Position numbers and translations under genes: made by a program
Notes under the pieces: generated by a model
What the model saw: only the letters and a program-made list of their open reading frames with translations
The model's database searches: none
Told to the model about the DNA's origin: nothing
NCBI GenBank assembly: GCA_022764165.1
Contig: JALERM010000099.1
Coordinates: 1 to 38,728, forward strand
Reading direction: 5' to 3'
Source of the DNA: Eubacterium sp.
GTDB lineage: Bacteria; Bacillota; Clostridia; Lachnospirales; Lachnospiraceae
Length of the DNA: 38,728 bases
Part shown: in pieces, positions 24,779-34,086 of the stretch
Layout: the number at the start of each line of letters is the position of its first letter
Position numbering within the stretch: the stretch's first letter is position 1

Positions 24779-26284
24779 ATGAAAAAAAGATATTTGTGTG
24801 CTTTGTTTTTGCTGGCTTGTGTTGCATTTGGAGCAAATGCGGCGGCAGCACAGGAAGAGCCGGCTGTATTACAGCCGGAAGAGGTAGATGTGACGGTGGA
24901 CAGTACAGAGCTGGATACAGGAAATTCTTCCAACAGTGTCAGTCCGTCAGGAAAAATATTGGATCATATTTATCTTGATACGGTGGATTTGTCAGGAATG
25001 ACTGTGGAGGAGGCAGAGGATGCAGCCAATCAGCGGATGGAAGAAATCAGAGGATATCATATTGTTCTTCATATGGATGATCAGTCTGTGGCTGTAACTG
25101 CGAAGGAACTGGGCGTCAGCGGCGCAAACCATGATGCGGTGCTGGCAGCGGCTGAACTGGGCCAGACCGGGAATGTTATTAAGAGATATAAAGCAAAAAA
25201 AGATCTGGAAAAAGAACCGATGCAGATTCCCATGCAGTATCAGGTTGATACGGAAGCTGTGCGCAGTGCTCTGGAGCAATATTGTATTCCTCTGAATCGG
25301 GAAGTGATTAACTATGGGCTTACACATAATCAGGGCGCATTTCAGATCACTGGCGGTCAGAGCGGAGTGGCATTGAAAGTGGAAGACTCCATACAGACTG
25401 TAGAAAACTATCTGACAGAAGTATGGAAGGATGGTATCGGTAATATTGAACTGGATGTGGATATTACAGAGCCGAAAGGATCCAGGGAAGAACTATCCAG
25501 AGTGAAGGATGTGCTGGGACAGGGCAGCACAAATTATTCACAGGGAAAAGTGGGAAGAGCTCAGAATATTAAGACAGGTGTGGAAAAGCTGACCGGACGG
25601 GTGATTTATCCGGGAGACAGTCTTTCCGTGTGTGATCTGGTTACTCCATTTACGGAGGAAAATGGATATCAGATGGCTCCTTCTTATGCCAATGGCGAAG
25701 TTGTGGATTCGTTAGGCGGTGGAATCTGTCAGGTATCCACGACCCTTTATCTGGCGGTGATCCGTGCTGAACTGGAAGTGACAGAACGATATAATCATTC
25801 CATGAGTGTTGCCTATGTGAAGCCGTCGATGGATGCAGCCATCGCAGAAGGTTCCAAGGATTTTAAGTTTGTCAATAATCTGGATGCACCGGTATATATT
25901 GAAGGATATGCCGGCGGCGGAACGATTAGTTTTGCGATTTATGGAGAAGAATATCGGCCTGTCGGAAGAACCGTTACCTATGAGAGTGAAACGATTGAGA
26001 CGATTCAGCCGCAGACCAGGCTTACGGCAGACACAGAAAGTAATCTTGGCAGTATTCAGCAGACCCAGAGTGGTCATACAGGTTATCGGGCAAAATTGTG
26101 GAAAGTGGTTACGGAGAATGGACAGGAGACCAGAGAAGAGGTCAACAGCAGCTATTATCAGATGACGCCTAACAAGTACAAAGTGGGTGTCAAAACCGAT
26201 AATGCAGAAGCGTCAAGTGCCATGTATGGAGCCATTGCACTGAATGATCTGAATGAGGTTTATGTAGTGTTAAATAAATACTAA
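24779..26284 (+). CDS. VanW family protein, exported
   Basis: This 501-residue protein has a signal peptide (KKRYLCALFLLACVAFG, cleavage near AAAAQ). A peptidoglycan-binding-like repeat region follows (about 60-230; DLSGMTVEEAEDAANQRMEE and similar), then a VanW domain with RAQNIKTGVEKLTGRVIYPG, LGGGICQVSTTLYLAVIRAE, ERYNHSMSVAYVKPSMDAAI and FVNNLDAPVYIEGYAGG. VanW proteins occur with glycopeptide resistance genes but are common in Clostridia, where they are thought to act in the cell wall; the biochemical role is open. The ATG at 24779 has AGGAG about 11 bases upstream. It is part of the fructokinase-to-TrmL run. Confidence 0.92.
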   Translation: MKKRYLCALFLLACVAFGANAAAAQEEPAVLQPEEVDVTVDSTELDTGNSSNSVSPSGKILDHIYLDTVDLSGMTVEEAEDAANQRMEEIRGYHIVLHMDDQSVAVTAKELGVSGANHDAVLAAAELGQTGNVIKRYKAKKDLEKEPMQIPMQYQVDTEAVRSALEQYCIPLNREVINYGLTHNQGAFQITGGQSGVALKVEDSIQTVENYLTEVWKDGIGNIELDVDITEPKGSREELSRVKDVLGQGSTNYSQGKVGRAQNIKTGVEKLTGRVIYPGDSLSVCDLVTPFTEENGYQMAPSYANGEVVDSLGGGICQVSTTLYLAVIRAELEVTERYNHSMSVAYVKPSMDAAIAEGSKDFKFVNNLDAPVYIEGYAGGGTISFAIYGEEYRPVGRTVTYESETIETIQPQTRLTADTESNLGSIQQTQSGHTGYRAKLWKVVTENGQETREEVNSSYYQMTPNKYKVGVKTDNAEASSAMYGAIALNDLNEVYVVLNKY

Positions 26285-26325
26285 GGTGAATTTGGACAGC
26301 ACAACAGAGAGGAAGGTATAGGAGA

Positions 26326-27312
26326 ATGAAGATTGGAAAATTGCCGGAACCGGTTTTAATTCGTTCTGTATTGAAGCAGGTCAGACATAGAAGAGATGAG
26401 GTTCTGGTGGGACCTGCGGTGGGGCAGGATTGTGCGGCACTGCAGATAGAACCGGATGAAGTTCTTGTCATGTCGACAGACCCTATTACAGGAACCGTCA
26501 AGGATCTGGGGCGGCATTGTATCCATATTACAGCAAACGATCTTGCCGCTGCCGGAGCGGAACCTATTGGTGTGATGCTCACGGTGATGCTTCCTGATTC
26601 CGTGGAAGAACCGGAGCTTCGGAAAATGATGCAGGACGTGGAGACAGTCTGCAGTGAACTTCAGATGGAAGTGCTGGGCGGTCATACCGAGATTACCAAT
26701 GTGGTTCGACAGCCTCTGATTTCTGTCACCGGAGTGGGAAAAGTAAAGAAGTCTCATGTTTTGCAGACTTCACAGATTCAGCCGGAACAGGATATTGTAA
26801 TAACCAAATGGATTGGACTGGAAGCCACGACGATTCTGGCTAAAGAAAAAGAGGAAGAATTGAGAATGCGTTTTCCGGCTGGAATCGTAGACACGGCGAT
26901 GGGATTTGACCGCCTGCTTTCTGTTATCCCCGAATCACGTATCGCAATGGCCCATGGAGTATCGGCGATGCATGATATTACAGAGGGAGGAGTATTTGGT
27001 GCCCTCTGGGAGATGGCAAGCGGAGCAGGTGTGGGACTGGAAGTGGATCTGAAAAAGATACCGATTCGTCAGGAAACTGTTGAAATCTGCCAGTATTTTG
27101 ATCTGAATCCTTATCAGATTATGTCCAGCGGCTCCATGATGATTGCTGCGGACAATGGCCATGAGCTGGTGAGAAAACTGGAAGCAGCAGGAATTCACGG
27201 ATCTGTAGTGGGAAGAACTAACAGTGGAAATGACAGAATTCTCAGAAACGGAGAAGATGTGCGCTATTTGGATAAACCACAGCCGGATGAATTATACAAG
27301 ATATTGGGATAA
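26326..27312 (+). CDS. AIR synthase-related protein (HypE/ThiL-like fold)
   Basis: This 328-residue protein has the PurM/HypE two-domain fold: GPAVGQDCAALQIEPDEVLV and MSTDPITGTVKDLGRHCIHI (nucleotide-site Asp residues), NDLAAAGAEPIGVMLTVMLP, GGHTEITNVVRQPLISVTGVG, the Gly-rich HDITEGGVFGALWEMASGAG, and SSGSMMIAADN. It resembles HypE-like proteins found without other hydrogenase maturation genes. HypE itself dehydrates a carbamoylated C-terminal Cys; the present sequence ends PDELYKILG without a terminal Cys, so a hydrogenase role is unlikely. No Cys/Sec SelD motif is seen at the N-terminus. The substrate is unknown. A GAGGAAGGTATAGGAG stretch precedes the ATG. Confidence 0.85.
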   Translation: MKIGKLPEPVLIRSVLKQVRHRRDEVLVGPAVGQDCAALQIEPDEVLVMSTDPITGTVKDLGRHCIHITANDLAAAGAEPIGVMLTVMLPDSVEEPELRKMMQDVETVCSELQMEVLGGHTEITNVVRQPLISVTGVGKVKKSHVLQTSQIQPEQDIVITKWIGLEATTILAKEKEEELRMRFPAGIVDTAMGFDRLLSVIPESRIAMAHGVSAMHDITEGGVFGALWEMASGAGVGLEVDLKKIPIRQETVEICQYFDLNPYQIMSSGSMMIAADNGHELVRKLEAAGIHGSVVGRTNSGNDRILRNGEDVRYLDKPQPDELYKILG

Positions 27313-27374
27313 TGCCTCTGGTGGATTGCAGAGATGCACGTAAATGATTTGTATAAAGAAAAAAGGAGCGGAAA

Positions 27375-27875
27375 ATGTCTGGACTGAATATTGTATTATA
27401 CGAGCCGGAAATTCCGGCCAATACCGGAAATATCGGACGAACCTGTGTGGCTACGGGAACAAGGCTGCATTTGATAGAACCTCTGGGATTTCTTCTCAAT
27501 GAAAAGTCCATCAAGAGAGCAGGCATGGATTACTGGGAACATCTGGATGTCACCAGATATATTGATTATGAGGATTTTCTGGAAAAAAATCCGGGAGCAA
27601 AAATTTATATGGCATCGACCAAGGCTCCGCGAACCTATACGGAAGTGGAATATGAAGATGACTGTTATATCATGTTTGGAAAAGAAAGCGCAGGGATACC
27701 GGAAGAAATCCTTCTGGAGAATCAGGAAACAGCCATCCGTATTCCCATGTTAGACAAAATACGTTCTCTGAATCTCAGCAATTCTGTGGCAATCGTGTTA
27801 TATGAGGCACTTCGGCAGCATAATTTTTCAAATATGCAGCTGGAAGGACATCTGACACGGTATGAATGGAAATAG
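27375..27875 (+). CDS. trmL: tRNA (cytidine(34)-2'-O)-methyltransferase
   Basis: This 166-residue SPOUT methyltransferase has the TrmL pattern: NIVLYEPEIPANTGNIGRTC (SAM-knot entry and catalytic Arg), LHLIEPLGFLLNEKSIKRAG, MFGKESAGIPEEILLENQ, and the C-terminal knot MLDKIRSLNLSNSVAIVLYEA. TrmL methylates the wobble ribose (C34 or U34) of tRNA-Leu species. AAGGAG precedes the ATG by seven bases. It is the last gene of the plus-strand run and is followed by a bidirectional terminator shared with the converging kinase gene. Confidence 0.95.
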   Translation: MSGLNIVLYEPEIPANTGNIGRTCVATGTRLHLIEPLGFLLNEKSIKRAGMDYWEHLDVTRYIDYEDFLEKNPGAKIYMASTKAPRTYTEVEYEDDCYIMFGKESAGIPEEILLENQETAIRIPMLDKIRSLNLSNSVAIVLYEALRQHNFSNMQLEGHLTRYEWK

Positions 27876-27886
27876 CATGAGAAAAT

Positions 27887-27930
27887 AAAATGGTAATGGT
27901 GTAAAGTTACAGCACCATTACCATTTTTTA
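27887..27930. terminator. Bidirectional terminator between trmL and the kinase gene
   Basis: Perfect 15-bp arms AAAATGGTAATGGTG (27887-27901) and CACCATTACCATTTT (27913-27927), with T runs on both strands. It serves the converging trmL and histidine kinase genes; its edge adjoins the kinase stop codon. Confidence 0.92.
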
Positions 27931-29337
27931 TCGCGTTTTATCAAGGGTAAATATGAATTCGGTTCCCACACCTTCGGTACTGATCACATTGATGTTCTGA
28001 TGGTGTGCAGTGATGATTTCTTTTACGATGGAAAGTCCCAGACCGGTTCCTTTTCTGTCTTTTCCGCGGGAGGAATCCAGTTTGTAGAATCGTTCCCAGA
28101 TTTTATTCAGGCTGGAACGGGGAATTCCCTGTCCGGTGTCTTTGACAGATACAAAGACTGTGCCGTGTTTTTCTGTAGTTTCTACTTTAATAGTGGAATC
28201 GTTGTCACTGAATTTGATGGCATTATCGATCAGATTATACAGTACCTGTTGAATCTGTTCCATATCGGCGGTGACAAATAATTTCTCGGATTCCAGATGA
28301 AGTTCGATGACTATCATTTTCTTTCGGCAGGTTCCTTCGAAAGAGGCGGCGGTACTTTTGATCGTCTGATTGATATCGAAGCTAGTCATATGTATCGGCC
28401 GTCCGCGTTTATCAAGTTTGTCCAGGGTGAGAAGACTTTGGGTCAGCTTCTCCAGACGTTCTGTCTCTCCCACTACGATTTTCAGGTAACGTTCCTGCAT
28501 TTCCGGTGGAATCGTCCCATCCATGATGGCTTCGATATAACCTTTGATTGATGTCAACGGAGAGCGAAAATCGTGGGAAACATTGGCAACAAATTTGTGC
28601 TGATATTCTCCCATTTTATTCAACTCGTCGGACATATAATTCAGCGTGGTGGCCAAATAGCCCATTTCGTCATCTGTATCCACCGGGATATTGTAATCAA
28701 GATTACCGGCGGCATATTCGTTGGCTCCGATCGTGATTTTTTTCAGTGGTCGGTATACACTGAAGGAAAAGAGACCAAGAATCATTACAGAAAACAGATA
28801 GAGAATCAGAAAAATAATATAAACGGTAATCAGGATACTTTCACGTTTTTGAATGATTTCATCCATGGAAATGTGAAGTGATACATATCCTTTAATATGC
28901 AGATTCTTGGTAATCGGAACCATGGTGCTAATTACATCATCCTGAATATACTGATAAAACTGTCCTGTCTTGTAGTGGACGGTTCCCAGTGCTGCCGGAT
29001 CAAAACCACCGATTGGATCCGGCAGGATTGATGTATAGGCATGATCTGTGTCAATCAGTGGAACTCCTTTGGGATTCAGGATCAGGATGCGAGCATCCTG
29101 ATAAATTGCCAGGGTTTTCAGTGTATGATATGTTTCCTGAATCTCATCAGTATCGGTATAGTTCGTATTGGCATAGTGGGTGGCAAGGGAAATAGCTTCT
29201 TTATAAATAGCTTCTCCCGTATTTTTTTCAATCCTGTGTTGGATCAGTGTGGATCCTAACGTGGAAATCGTCAAAATACCCAGAATACCAAGAATGATGT
29301 ATGCAGCAATAAATTTAAAATACAGTGTATTTTTCAT
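27928..29337 (-). CDS. Two-component sensor histidine kinase (HAMP)
   Basis: This 469-residue membrane kinase has TM1 (about 8-33), an extracellular sensor region of about 130 residues with a PAS/dCache-like feel (DARILILNPKGVPLIDTDHA), TM2 (about 168-192) and HAMP (VYRPLKKITIGANEYAAGNL). The H-box is KFVANVSHDFRSPLTS with phospho-His 255. ATPase motifs are NLIDNAIKFSDN, VKDTGQGIP and KGTGLGLSIVKEI. It shares one base with the response regulator gene upstream, so the pair is coupled. The signal is unknown; the organisation resembles PhoR/WalK-type envelope sensors without a PAS domain after HAMP. Confidence 0.92.
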   Translation of the reverse strand: MKNTLYFKFIAAYIILGILGILTISTLGSTLIQHRIEKNTGEAIYKEAISLATHYANTNYTDTDEIQETYHTLKTLAIYQDARILILNPKGVPLIDTDHAYTSILPDPIGGFDPAALGTVHYKTGQFYQYIQDDVISTMVPITKNLHIKGYVSLHISMDEIIQKRESILITVYIIFLILYLFSVMILGLFSFSVYRPLKKITIGANEYAAGNLDYNIPVDTDDEMGYLATTLNYMSDELNKMGEYQHKFVANVSHDFRSPLTSIKGYIEAIMDGTIPPEMQERYLKIVVGETERLEKLTQSLLTLDKLDKRGRPIHMTSFDINQTIKSTAASFEGTCRKKMIVIELHLESEKLFVTADMEQIQQVLYNLIDNAIKFSDNDSTIKVETTEKHGTVFVSVKDTGQGIPRSSLNKIWERFYKLDSSRGKDRKGTGLGLSIVKEIITAHHQNINVISTEGVGTEFIFTLDKTR

Positions 29338-30038
29338 CAGGATTTGACCTCGAACTTATAACCGATACCCCAGACTGTACTGATTGCCCAATTGGCGTGA
29401 TCTTTGATTTTTTCCCTAAGACGTTTGATGTGAACGTCCACTGTTCGTGTATCTCCGATATATTCATATCCCCAGATATGATCCAAAAGCTGTTCTCTTG
29501 TAAATACCTGATTGGGTGATGATGCAAGAAAATAAAGAAGCTCCAGCTCTTTCGGCGGCATATCAATGGTATTTCCATTATAAACAACGGAATAATTGGT
29601 CAGATTGATAACAAGATCCGGATATTCTACGTATTTTCCGGTATTCTTAGGTGCCTGCGTCTGTGCCGGCTGGAAACGGCGCAGAACGGCTTTGACTCTG
29701 GCTACCAGTTCCTTGGAGTCAAAGGGCTTGATGATATAGTCATCGGCACCCAGTTCCAGCCCAAGCACCTTATCAAATACCTCTCCTTTTGCGGAGAGCA
29801 TGATGATAGGAACATTGGACTTATGGCGAATCTCCCGGCATACCTGATATCCGTCGATGCCCGGAAGCATCAGATCCAGAAGAATCAGGTTGGGCTGGAA
29901 AGAGGAAAATGCATGCAGTGCCGCTTCACCGTCATTGACAATCTTGCATTCGAAGCATTCTTTCGTCAGGTACAGAGAAATAAGTTCGGCGATATTATTG
30001 TCATCGTCGACAATCAGGATTTTCTGTTTTGCTACCAT
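29337..30038 (-). CDS. OmpR/PhoB family response regulator
   Basis: This 233-residue regulator has a receiver domain (DDD at 11-13, phospho-acceptor D55 in ILLDLMLPGIDGYQV, Lys in IIKPFDSKEL) and a C-terminal winged helix (LELLYFLASSPNQVFTREQL, DTRTVDVHIKRLREKI, WGIGYKFE). It lies 15 bases after mutS2 and directly before the kinase, giving the order mutS2-RR-HK in one probable transcript. The DNA target is unknown. The MutS2 link is probably positional rather than functional. Confidence 0.93.
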   Translation of the reverse strand: MVAKQKILIVDDDNNIAELISLYLTKECFECKIVNDGEAALHAFSSFQPNLILLDLMLPGIDGYQVCREIRHKSNVPIIMLSAKGEVFDKVLGLELGADDYIIKPFDSKELVARVKAVLRRFQPAQTQAPKNTGKYVEYPDLVINLTNYSVVYNGNTIDMPPKELELLYFLASSPNQVFTREQLLDHIWGYEYIGDTRTVDVHIKRLREKIKDHANWAISTVWGIGYKFEVKS

Positions 30039-30053
30039 AGTTATGTCATCTCC

Positions 30054-32432
30054 TTATTTTTTAAATTCTACGATGGTTACACCGGCATCTCCCTCACCAA
30101 ATTCACCCAGGCGGAAAGAGGAGACGTATTTTACTTTTCGCAGATAGTTGTGAACACCTTTCCGAAGGGCACCGGTTCCTTTACCATGCACAATGCGTAC
30201 ACTGGGAATGTGGGCCAGATAGGCGTCATCCAGATATTTGTCCAGCTCAGCGATTGCTTCATCCACGGTTTTTCCCAGAAGATTGATTTCAATTCCCACG
30301 GACGAAGATTTGGACATTTTAATCTTGCCGGCACTGGTTTTCTGCATATTGGGAGCTGTGATGACAGCTTCTTCCTGCAGCAGAGCCAGATCAGAAATAT
30401 GAATCTTGGAACGCATAATACCCATCTGAACAAAAAGGAAACCTTTGGAATCCGGCAGGGAGCTTACGGTTCCTTTCAGATTCAGGCTGAGAACTTTCAC
30501 CCCATCTCCCAGGTGCAGATCGGATGCTTTCAGGCTGCCGGTAGTTTTCTTCTCTTTGATGGAAATATTTTTCTCGACCTTTGTCATTTTCTGGCGGAGC
30601 TTTTGCCGCTCGGCTTCCATTTCTTTTACAGAAATATTCGCCTGACCGAACTTATGGAAATTTTTCATGGTCTGATCTGCGTATTCTTTGGCTTCTCTGA
30701 GAATCGCATGTGCCTCTTCGTTGGCCTCCTGAATAATACGTTCCTTCCGCTGATCCAGTTTTTCCTGTTTGGCTTCCAGCTGAGACTTCAGTGTATGAAT
30801 TTCCTCTTTATACTTTTCAATTTCCAGACGTTCTTTTTCAATGGTCACTCTGTTTGCTTCCAAAGTGGAGATTACATCTTCAAAGGATTCATCCTGTTCA
30901 CTGATTTGTTTTTTCGCTTCATCGATGATATAAGAAGGCAGCCCCAGTTTTCCGGAAATAGCAAACGCATTACTTTTTCCCGGTACTCCGATCAGAAGGC
31001 GATAGGTGGGGCGAAGTGTCTCCACATCAAATTCACAGGACGCATTTTCTACGCCTGGTGTAGACAGTGCATATACTTTCAATTCACTGTAATGGGTGGT
31101 CGCCATGGTGCGGATCCCCTGTTTCTGCAGATGATTCAGAATAGCAATTGCCAGTGCGGCTCCTTCAGTGGGGTCAGTACCGGCACCTAACTCATCAAAT
31201 AATACCAGAGAATGCGGATCCGCCTTTTCGATAAAGGACACCACATTCGTCATATGCGAAGAAAAAGTACTGAGCGACTGTTCAATACTCTGTTCATCAC
31301 CGATGTCTGCATAGACCTCATCGAAAATAGAAAGTTCAGAACGATCCAGTGCAGGAATATGCAGCCCGGACTGTCCCATTAGAGTAAGAAGGCCAACTGT
31401 TTTCAATGAAACGGTCTTACCACCGGTGTTGGGACCTGTGACAATCAGAAGGTGAAATTCTTTGCCCAGGTGAATATCAATAGGAACCACTTTTTCTTTG
31501 GCAATCAGAGGGTGACGGCCTTTTCGTATGTTAATATAGCCGTCCGTGTTGAAAATCGGCCGTGTGGCGTTCATGTCCATAGCCAGTGACGCTCTGGCAA
31601 AAATAAAGTCCAGCTCTACCATATTTTCCAGATTATACTGGATCACTTCCCGGTTATTGGCTGCCAGGTCACTTAATGTAGCCAGAATTACTTCGATTTC
31701 AGCCGCTTCTTTTAATTCCAGATCACGAATATCATTATTTAATTTGACGATGGCCATGGGCTCGATAAATAAGGTGGAACCGGTAGAAGACTGATCGTGG
31801 ATCATGCCGGGCACCTGACTTTTGTATTCAGCTTTAACCGGAATACAGTAGCGGCCATTCCGCATGGTAATAACGGCATCCTGCAGATAGGTTCTTGCAG
31901 AACCGCTGACCATACCGGACAGCTGTGTGTGAATACGCTCGCCGGTCACTTTCATGGAACGGCGAATCTGCTTCAAGGTACTGCTGGCATCATCGGAAAT
32001 CTCATCTTCTGAGAGAATGCAGCGGCGAATCTCTGCAGAAAGACCGGAAAGAGGTTCCAGAGAATCAAATAATTCGTCCAGAGAGTCTGTGAGACCATTT
32101 TCGCGCTCCCTGCGGCCGTAGGATTTCACTCTTGCTGTATTTTCCAGGAGACCACAGAGCTGCAGAAGTTCTGTGATACCAAGAGTACTTCCAATCTCCA
32201 GACGTTTCAGAGAACCCCTCACGTCCTTCACACTCCCAAAAGAAAGATTCCCTTTTTGGAAAAGACGTGTCAGGGCATCCTGCGTCTGCTGCTGTCTGTA
32301 CTCAATCTCCCCCAAAGAAGAGGAGGGAACAAGATCCTCACAGCGAATCTTTCCAAGAGGAGAAGAAGCGCGGAAAGTCAGCATCTCAATAATTTTATCA
32401 TATTCCAGTGTGGATAATGCTTTTTCGTTCAT
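30054..32432 (-). CDS. mutS2: MutS2 family protein (ATPase with Smr nuclease domain)
   Basis: This 792-residue protein has the MutS2 layout: an N-terminal clamp/lever region, and an ATPase with Walker A VTGPNTGGKTVSLKTVG (about residue 335) and Walker B LVLFDELGAGTDPTEGAAL (about 415). A long coiled coil follows (about 510-630), then a KOW-like small domain and the C-terminal Smr domain with VRIVHGKGTGALRKGVHNYL. Unlike MutS it lacks the mismatch-binding domain. MutS2 limits recombination and, in Bacillus, rescues collided ribosomes through Smr. The length is normal. It heads the minus-strand operon that includes the two-component pair. Confidence 0.97.
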   Translation of the reverse strand: MNEKALSTLEYDKIIEMLTFRASSPLGKIRCEDLVPSSSLGEIEYRQQQTQDALTRLFQKGNLSFGSVKDVRGSLKRLEIGSTLGITELLQLCGLLENTARVKSYGRRERENGLTDSLDELFDSLEPLSGLSAEIRRCILSEDEISDDASSTLKQIRRSMKVTGERIHTQLSGMVSGSARTYLQDAVITMRNGRYCIPVKAEYKSQVPGMIHDQSSTGSTLFIEPMAIVKLNNDIRDLELKEAAEIEVILATLSDLAANNREVIQYNLENMVELDFIFARASLAMDMNATRPIFNTDGYINIRKGRHPLIAKEKVVPIDIHLGKEFHLLIVTGPNTGGKTVSLKTVGLLTLMGQSGLHIPALDRSELSIFDEVYADIGDEQSIEQSLSTFSSHMTNVVSFIEKADPHSLVLFDELGAGTDPTEGAALAIAILNHLQKQGIRTMATTHYSELKVYALSTPGVENASCEFDVETLRPTYRLLIGVPGKSNAFAISGKLGLPSYIIDEAKKQISEQDESFEDVISTLEANRVTIEKERLEIEKYKEEIHTLKSQLEAKQEKLDQRKERIIQEANEEAHAILREAKEYADQTMKNFHKFGQANISVKEMEAERQKLRQKMTKVEKNISIKEKKTTGSLKASDLHLGDGVKVLSLNLKGTVSSLPDSKGFLFVQMGIMRSKIHISDLALLQEEAVITAPNMQKTSAGKIKMSKSSSVGIEINLLGKTVDEAIAELDKYLDDAYLAHIPSVRIVHGKGTGALRKGVHNYLRKVKYVSSFRLGEFGEGDAGVTIVEFKK

Positions 32433-32606
32433 AGTCCAATCCTTTACAAGTAAAACATAATATTGACAACAGTACTATTTTACCTTATCTGCCAGGGAAA
32501 AGAAAGGCTATTTTCAGAGGATTTTTTAAAATTCTTCATAAATTGTTCATATGTTTTTGGTAAAATAAAACAGAAATTGAAGGTTGTTACACAGGAGATT
32601 ACGGTT
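32433..32606. other. Divergent intergenic region between mutS2 and the HtrA-like gene
   Basis: The 174 bases are AT-rich and must hold promoters in both directions. A weak plus-strand candidate is TTGTTC (32543-32548), 17 bases, TAAAAC (32566-32571). On the minus strand TTGTCA (complement of about 32464-32469) has no good -10. No hairpin or known RNA element was recognised. Confidence 0.4.
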
Positions 32607-33908
32607 ATGCAAGATGAAAAAAATCGCAATCCTAAAAAAAATACGGATCAGGAATTGTCGGGAAATCAGGAAGAGTATCATTTCCTGAAGGAAGTTATTA
32701 AAGAAAAGCCGATTGATAAGAGAAAGATTCTCTGGAGAGTCGGTGGTATTATGGCAGGTGCTGTTTTGTTTGGCGTGGTAGCTGCATTTACTTTTGCACA
32801 GGTGCTTCCACATATGATGCCGGAAGAAAAAAACGACAAAGTAGATATTTCAGAGGAACCGGAACAGCCTTCTATCACACCGAAGCCCACAGAGGAGCCG
32901 GCTGATCAGGAAGAGGAGAAAGCGGAAAAAGAACCCCTGAATCTGGAGAAACTTGGCACTGTCTTTCAGTTGGCCGTGGAAATGGCCGAAAAGCCGGAAA
33001 AGTCCCTGGTGACGGTGCAGGGAATTACCAACAATGTGGACTGGATGAACAATTCTTATGAAAATGAACAGCAGATTTCCGGTTTTCTGGCAGCTGACAA
33101 TGATAAATCCTATTTTGTGGTGACAGAGTATCGGGTCGTGGAAAATGTAGACCGGATTCTGGTTACATTTGCAGATGGAACAACGGTGGATGCCAATTTC
33201 CAGAAAAGAGATCAGGGAACAGGTCTTGCTGTACTGAAAATCGCCAAAGAAGAGGTAAAACAGGTGACCAGAGCAGCCATTGAGGTGGCAGAACTGGGGA
33301 ATTCTACGCTGATTCAGAGAGGAGAAATGGTCATGGCACTGGGCAGTCCGGCAGGTTACAGCGGCTCTATTTCCTGCGGTATGGTAACATCAGCCTCTAA
33401 CACCCGGTATACACTGGACAATGAATATCATCTGATCACGACAGATATCATGGGGGATAAAGAGGGAAGCGGAATTCTGATATCCATGGAAGGCAAAGTT
33501 GTGGGAGTGATCGCACAGTCATTTTCCATGACGGACGACAAAGGTGTGGTAACGGCACTGCCGATTTCGGAAATCCGTTCTGTCATTGAGCGGCTGTCCA
33601 ACAATGAAGACACCATGTATCTGGGTGTCCGGGGACAGAATATTGTCAGTGATCTGTCACAAAAGACCGGAATTCCCAAAGGTATCTTTGTAAATGCTGT
33701 AGATGAAGATTCTCCGGCTATGAAGGCAGGGCTGCAAAATGGTGATGTGATCGTGAAAGTAAATGATACCGGTGTGGAAACCATGAGCCAGCTGAGAAAA
33801 GCATTGGACAGATGTAAACCGGAGCAGAAAGTAACCGTGGCAGCTATGCGAAAAGGTGCTGAAGGATATGTGGAAATAGTATTTGACGTAACGGTGGGTG
33901 CGTTATAA
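32607..33908 (+). CDS. Membrane-anchored HtrA-like protein with PDZ domain, catalytic His and Asp missing
   Basis: This 433-residue protein has a charged cytoplasmic start, one membrane helix (about 42-66), an acidic Pro/Glu linker (about 72-115), a trypsin-fold domain (about 120-320) and a PDZ domain (about 330-420; GIFVNAVDEDSPAMKAGLQN). Aligned by eye to DegP, catalytic His (VVTNNHVV) is Arg176 in VVTEYRVV, catalytic Asp (KDPRSDIAL) is Gly206 in RDQGTGLAV, and the nucleophile block GNSGG is EGSGI with Ser288 kept. A working protease is therefore unlikely; it may bind misfolded or terminal peptides through PDZ. The ATG at 32607 has CAGGAG upstream; an earlier in-frame start would add a segment lying in the promoter. 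Confidence 0.85.
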   Translation: MQDEKNRNPKKNTDQELSGNQEEYHFLKEVIKEKPIDKRKILWRVGGIMAGAVLFGVVAAFTFAQVLPHMMPEEKNDKVDISEEPEQPSITPKPTEEPADQEEEKAEKEPLNLEKLGTVFQLAVEMAEKPEKSLVTVQGITNNVDWMNNSYENEQQISGFLAADNDKSYFVVTEYRVVENVDRILVTFADGTTVDANFQKRDQGTGLAVLKIAKEEVKQVTRAAIEVAELGNSTLIQRGEMVMALGSPAGYSGSISCGMVTSASNTRYTLDNEYHLITTDIMGDKEGSGILISMEGKVVGVIAQSFSMTDDKGVVTALPISEIRSVIERLSNNEDTMYLGVRGQNIVSDLSQKTGIPKGIFVNAVDEDSPAMKAGLQNGDVIVKVNDTGVETMSQLRKALDRCKPEQKVTVAAMRKGAEGYVEIVFDVTVGAL

Positions 33909-33973
33909 AATATAGCAGACAGGAAATTGCTTCCGCCTCTGTGGGCGGTGAGTGAGTCCTGAATTAAAGAGCA

Positions 33974-34005
33974 GAAAACCAGACTGTGTAAGCGGCCTGG
34001 TTTTC
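33974..34005 (+). terminator. Terminator after the HtrA-like gene
   Basis: GAAAACCAG (33974-33982) pairs with CTGGTTTTC (33997-34005), the right arm carrying the T run. A smaller hairpin CCGCC/GGCGG precedes it near 33933-33948. Confidence 0.65.
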
Positions 34006-34086
34006 CTGAGTTATGGTATATTCAGGAATGCCATGGGCATTCAGATATGATAAAAATGTTCGAAATCATAGAGGAGTGGAGAGAAT

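Noticed and set aside
26326-27312. Selenophosphate synthetase or hydrogenase maturation HypE
   Set aside because: The fold fits, but there is no N-terminal Cys/Sec motif of SelD and no C-terminal Cys of HypE, and no partner genes are nearby.
29823-31190. A 455-codon plus-strand open frame opposite the response regulator and mutS2
   Set aside because: It is antisense to two clear genes, has biased Phe/Ser/Ile-rich composition without any domain, and lacks a ribosome site.
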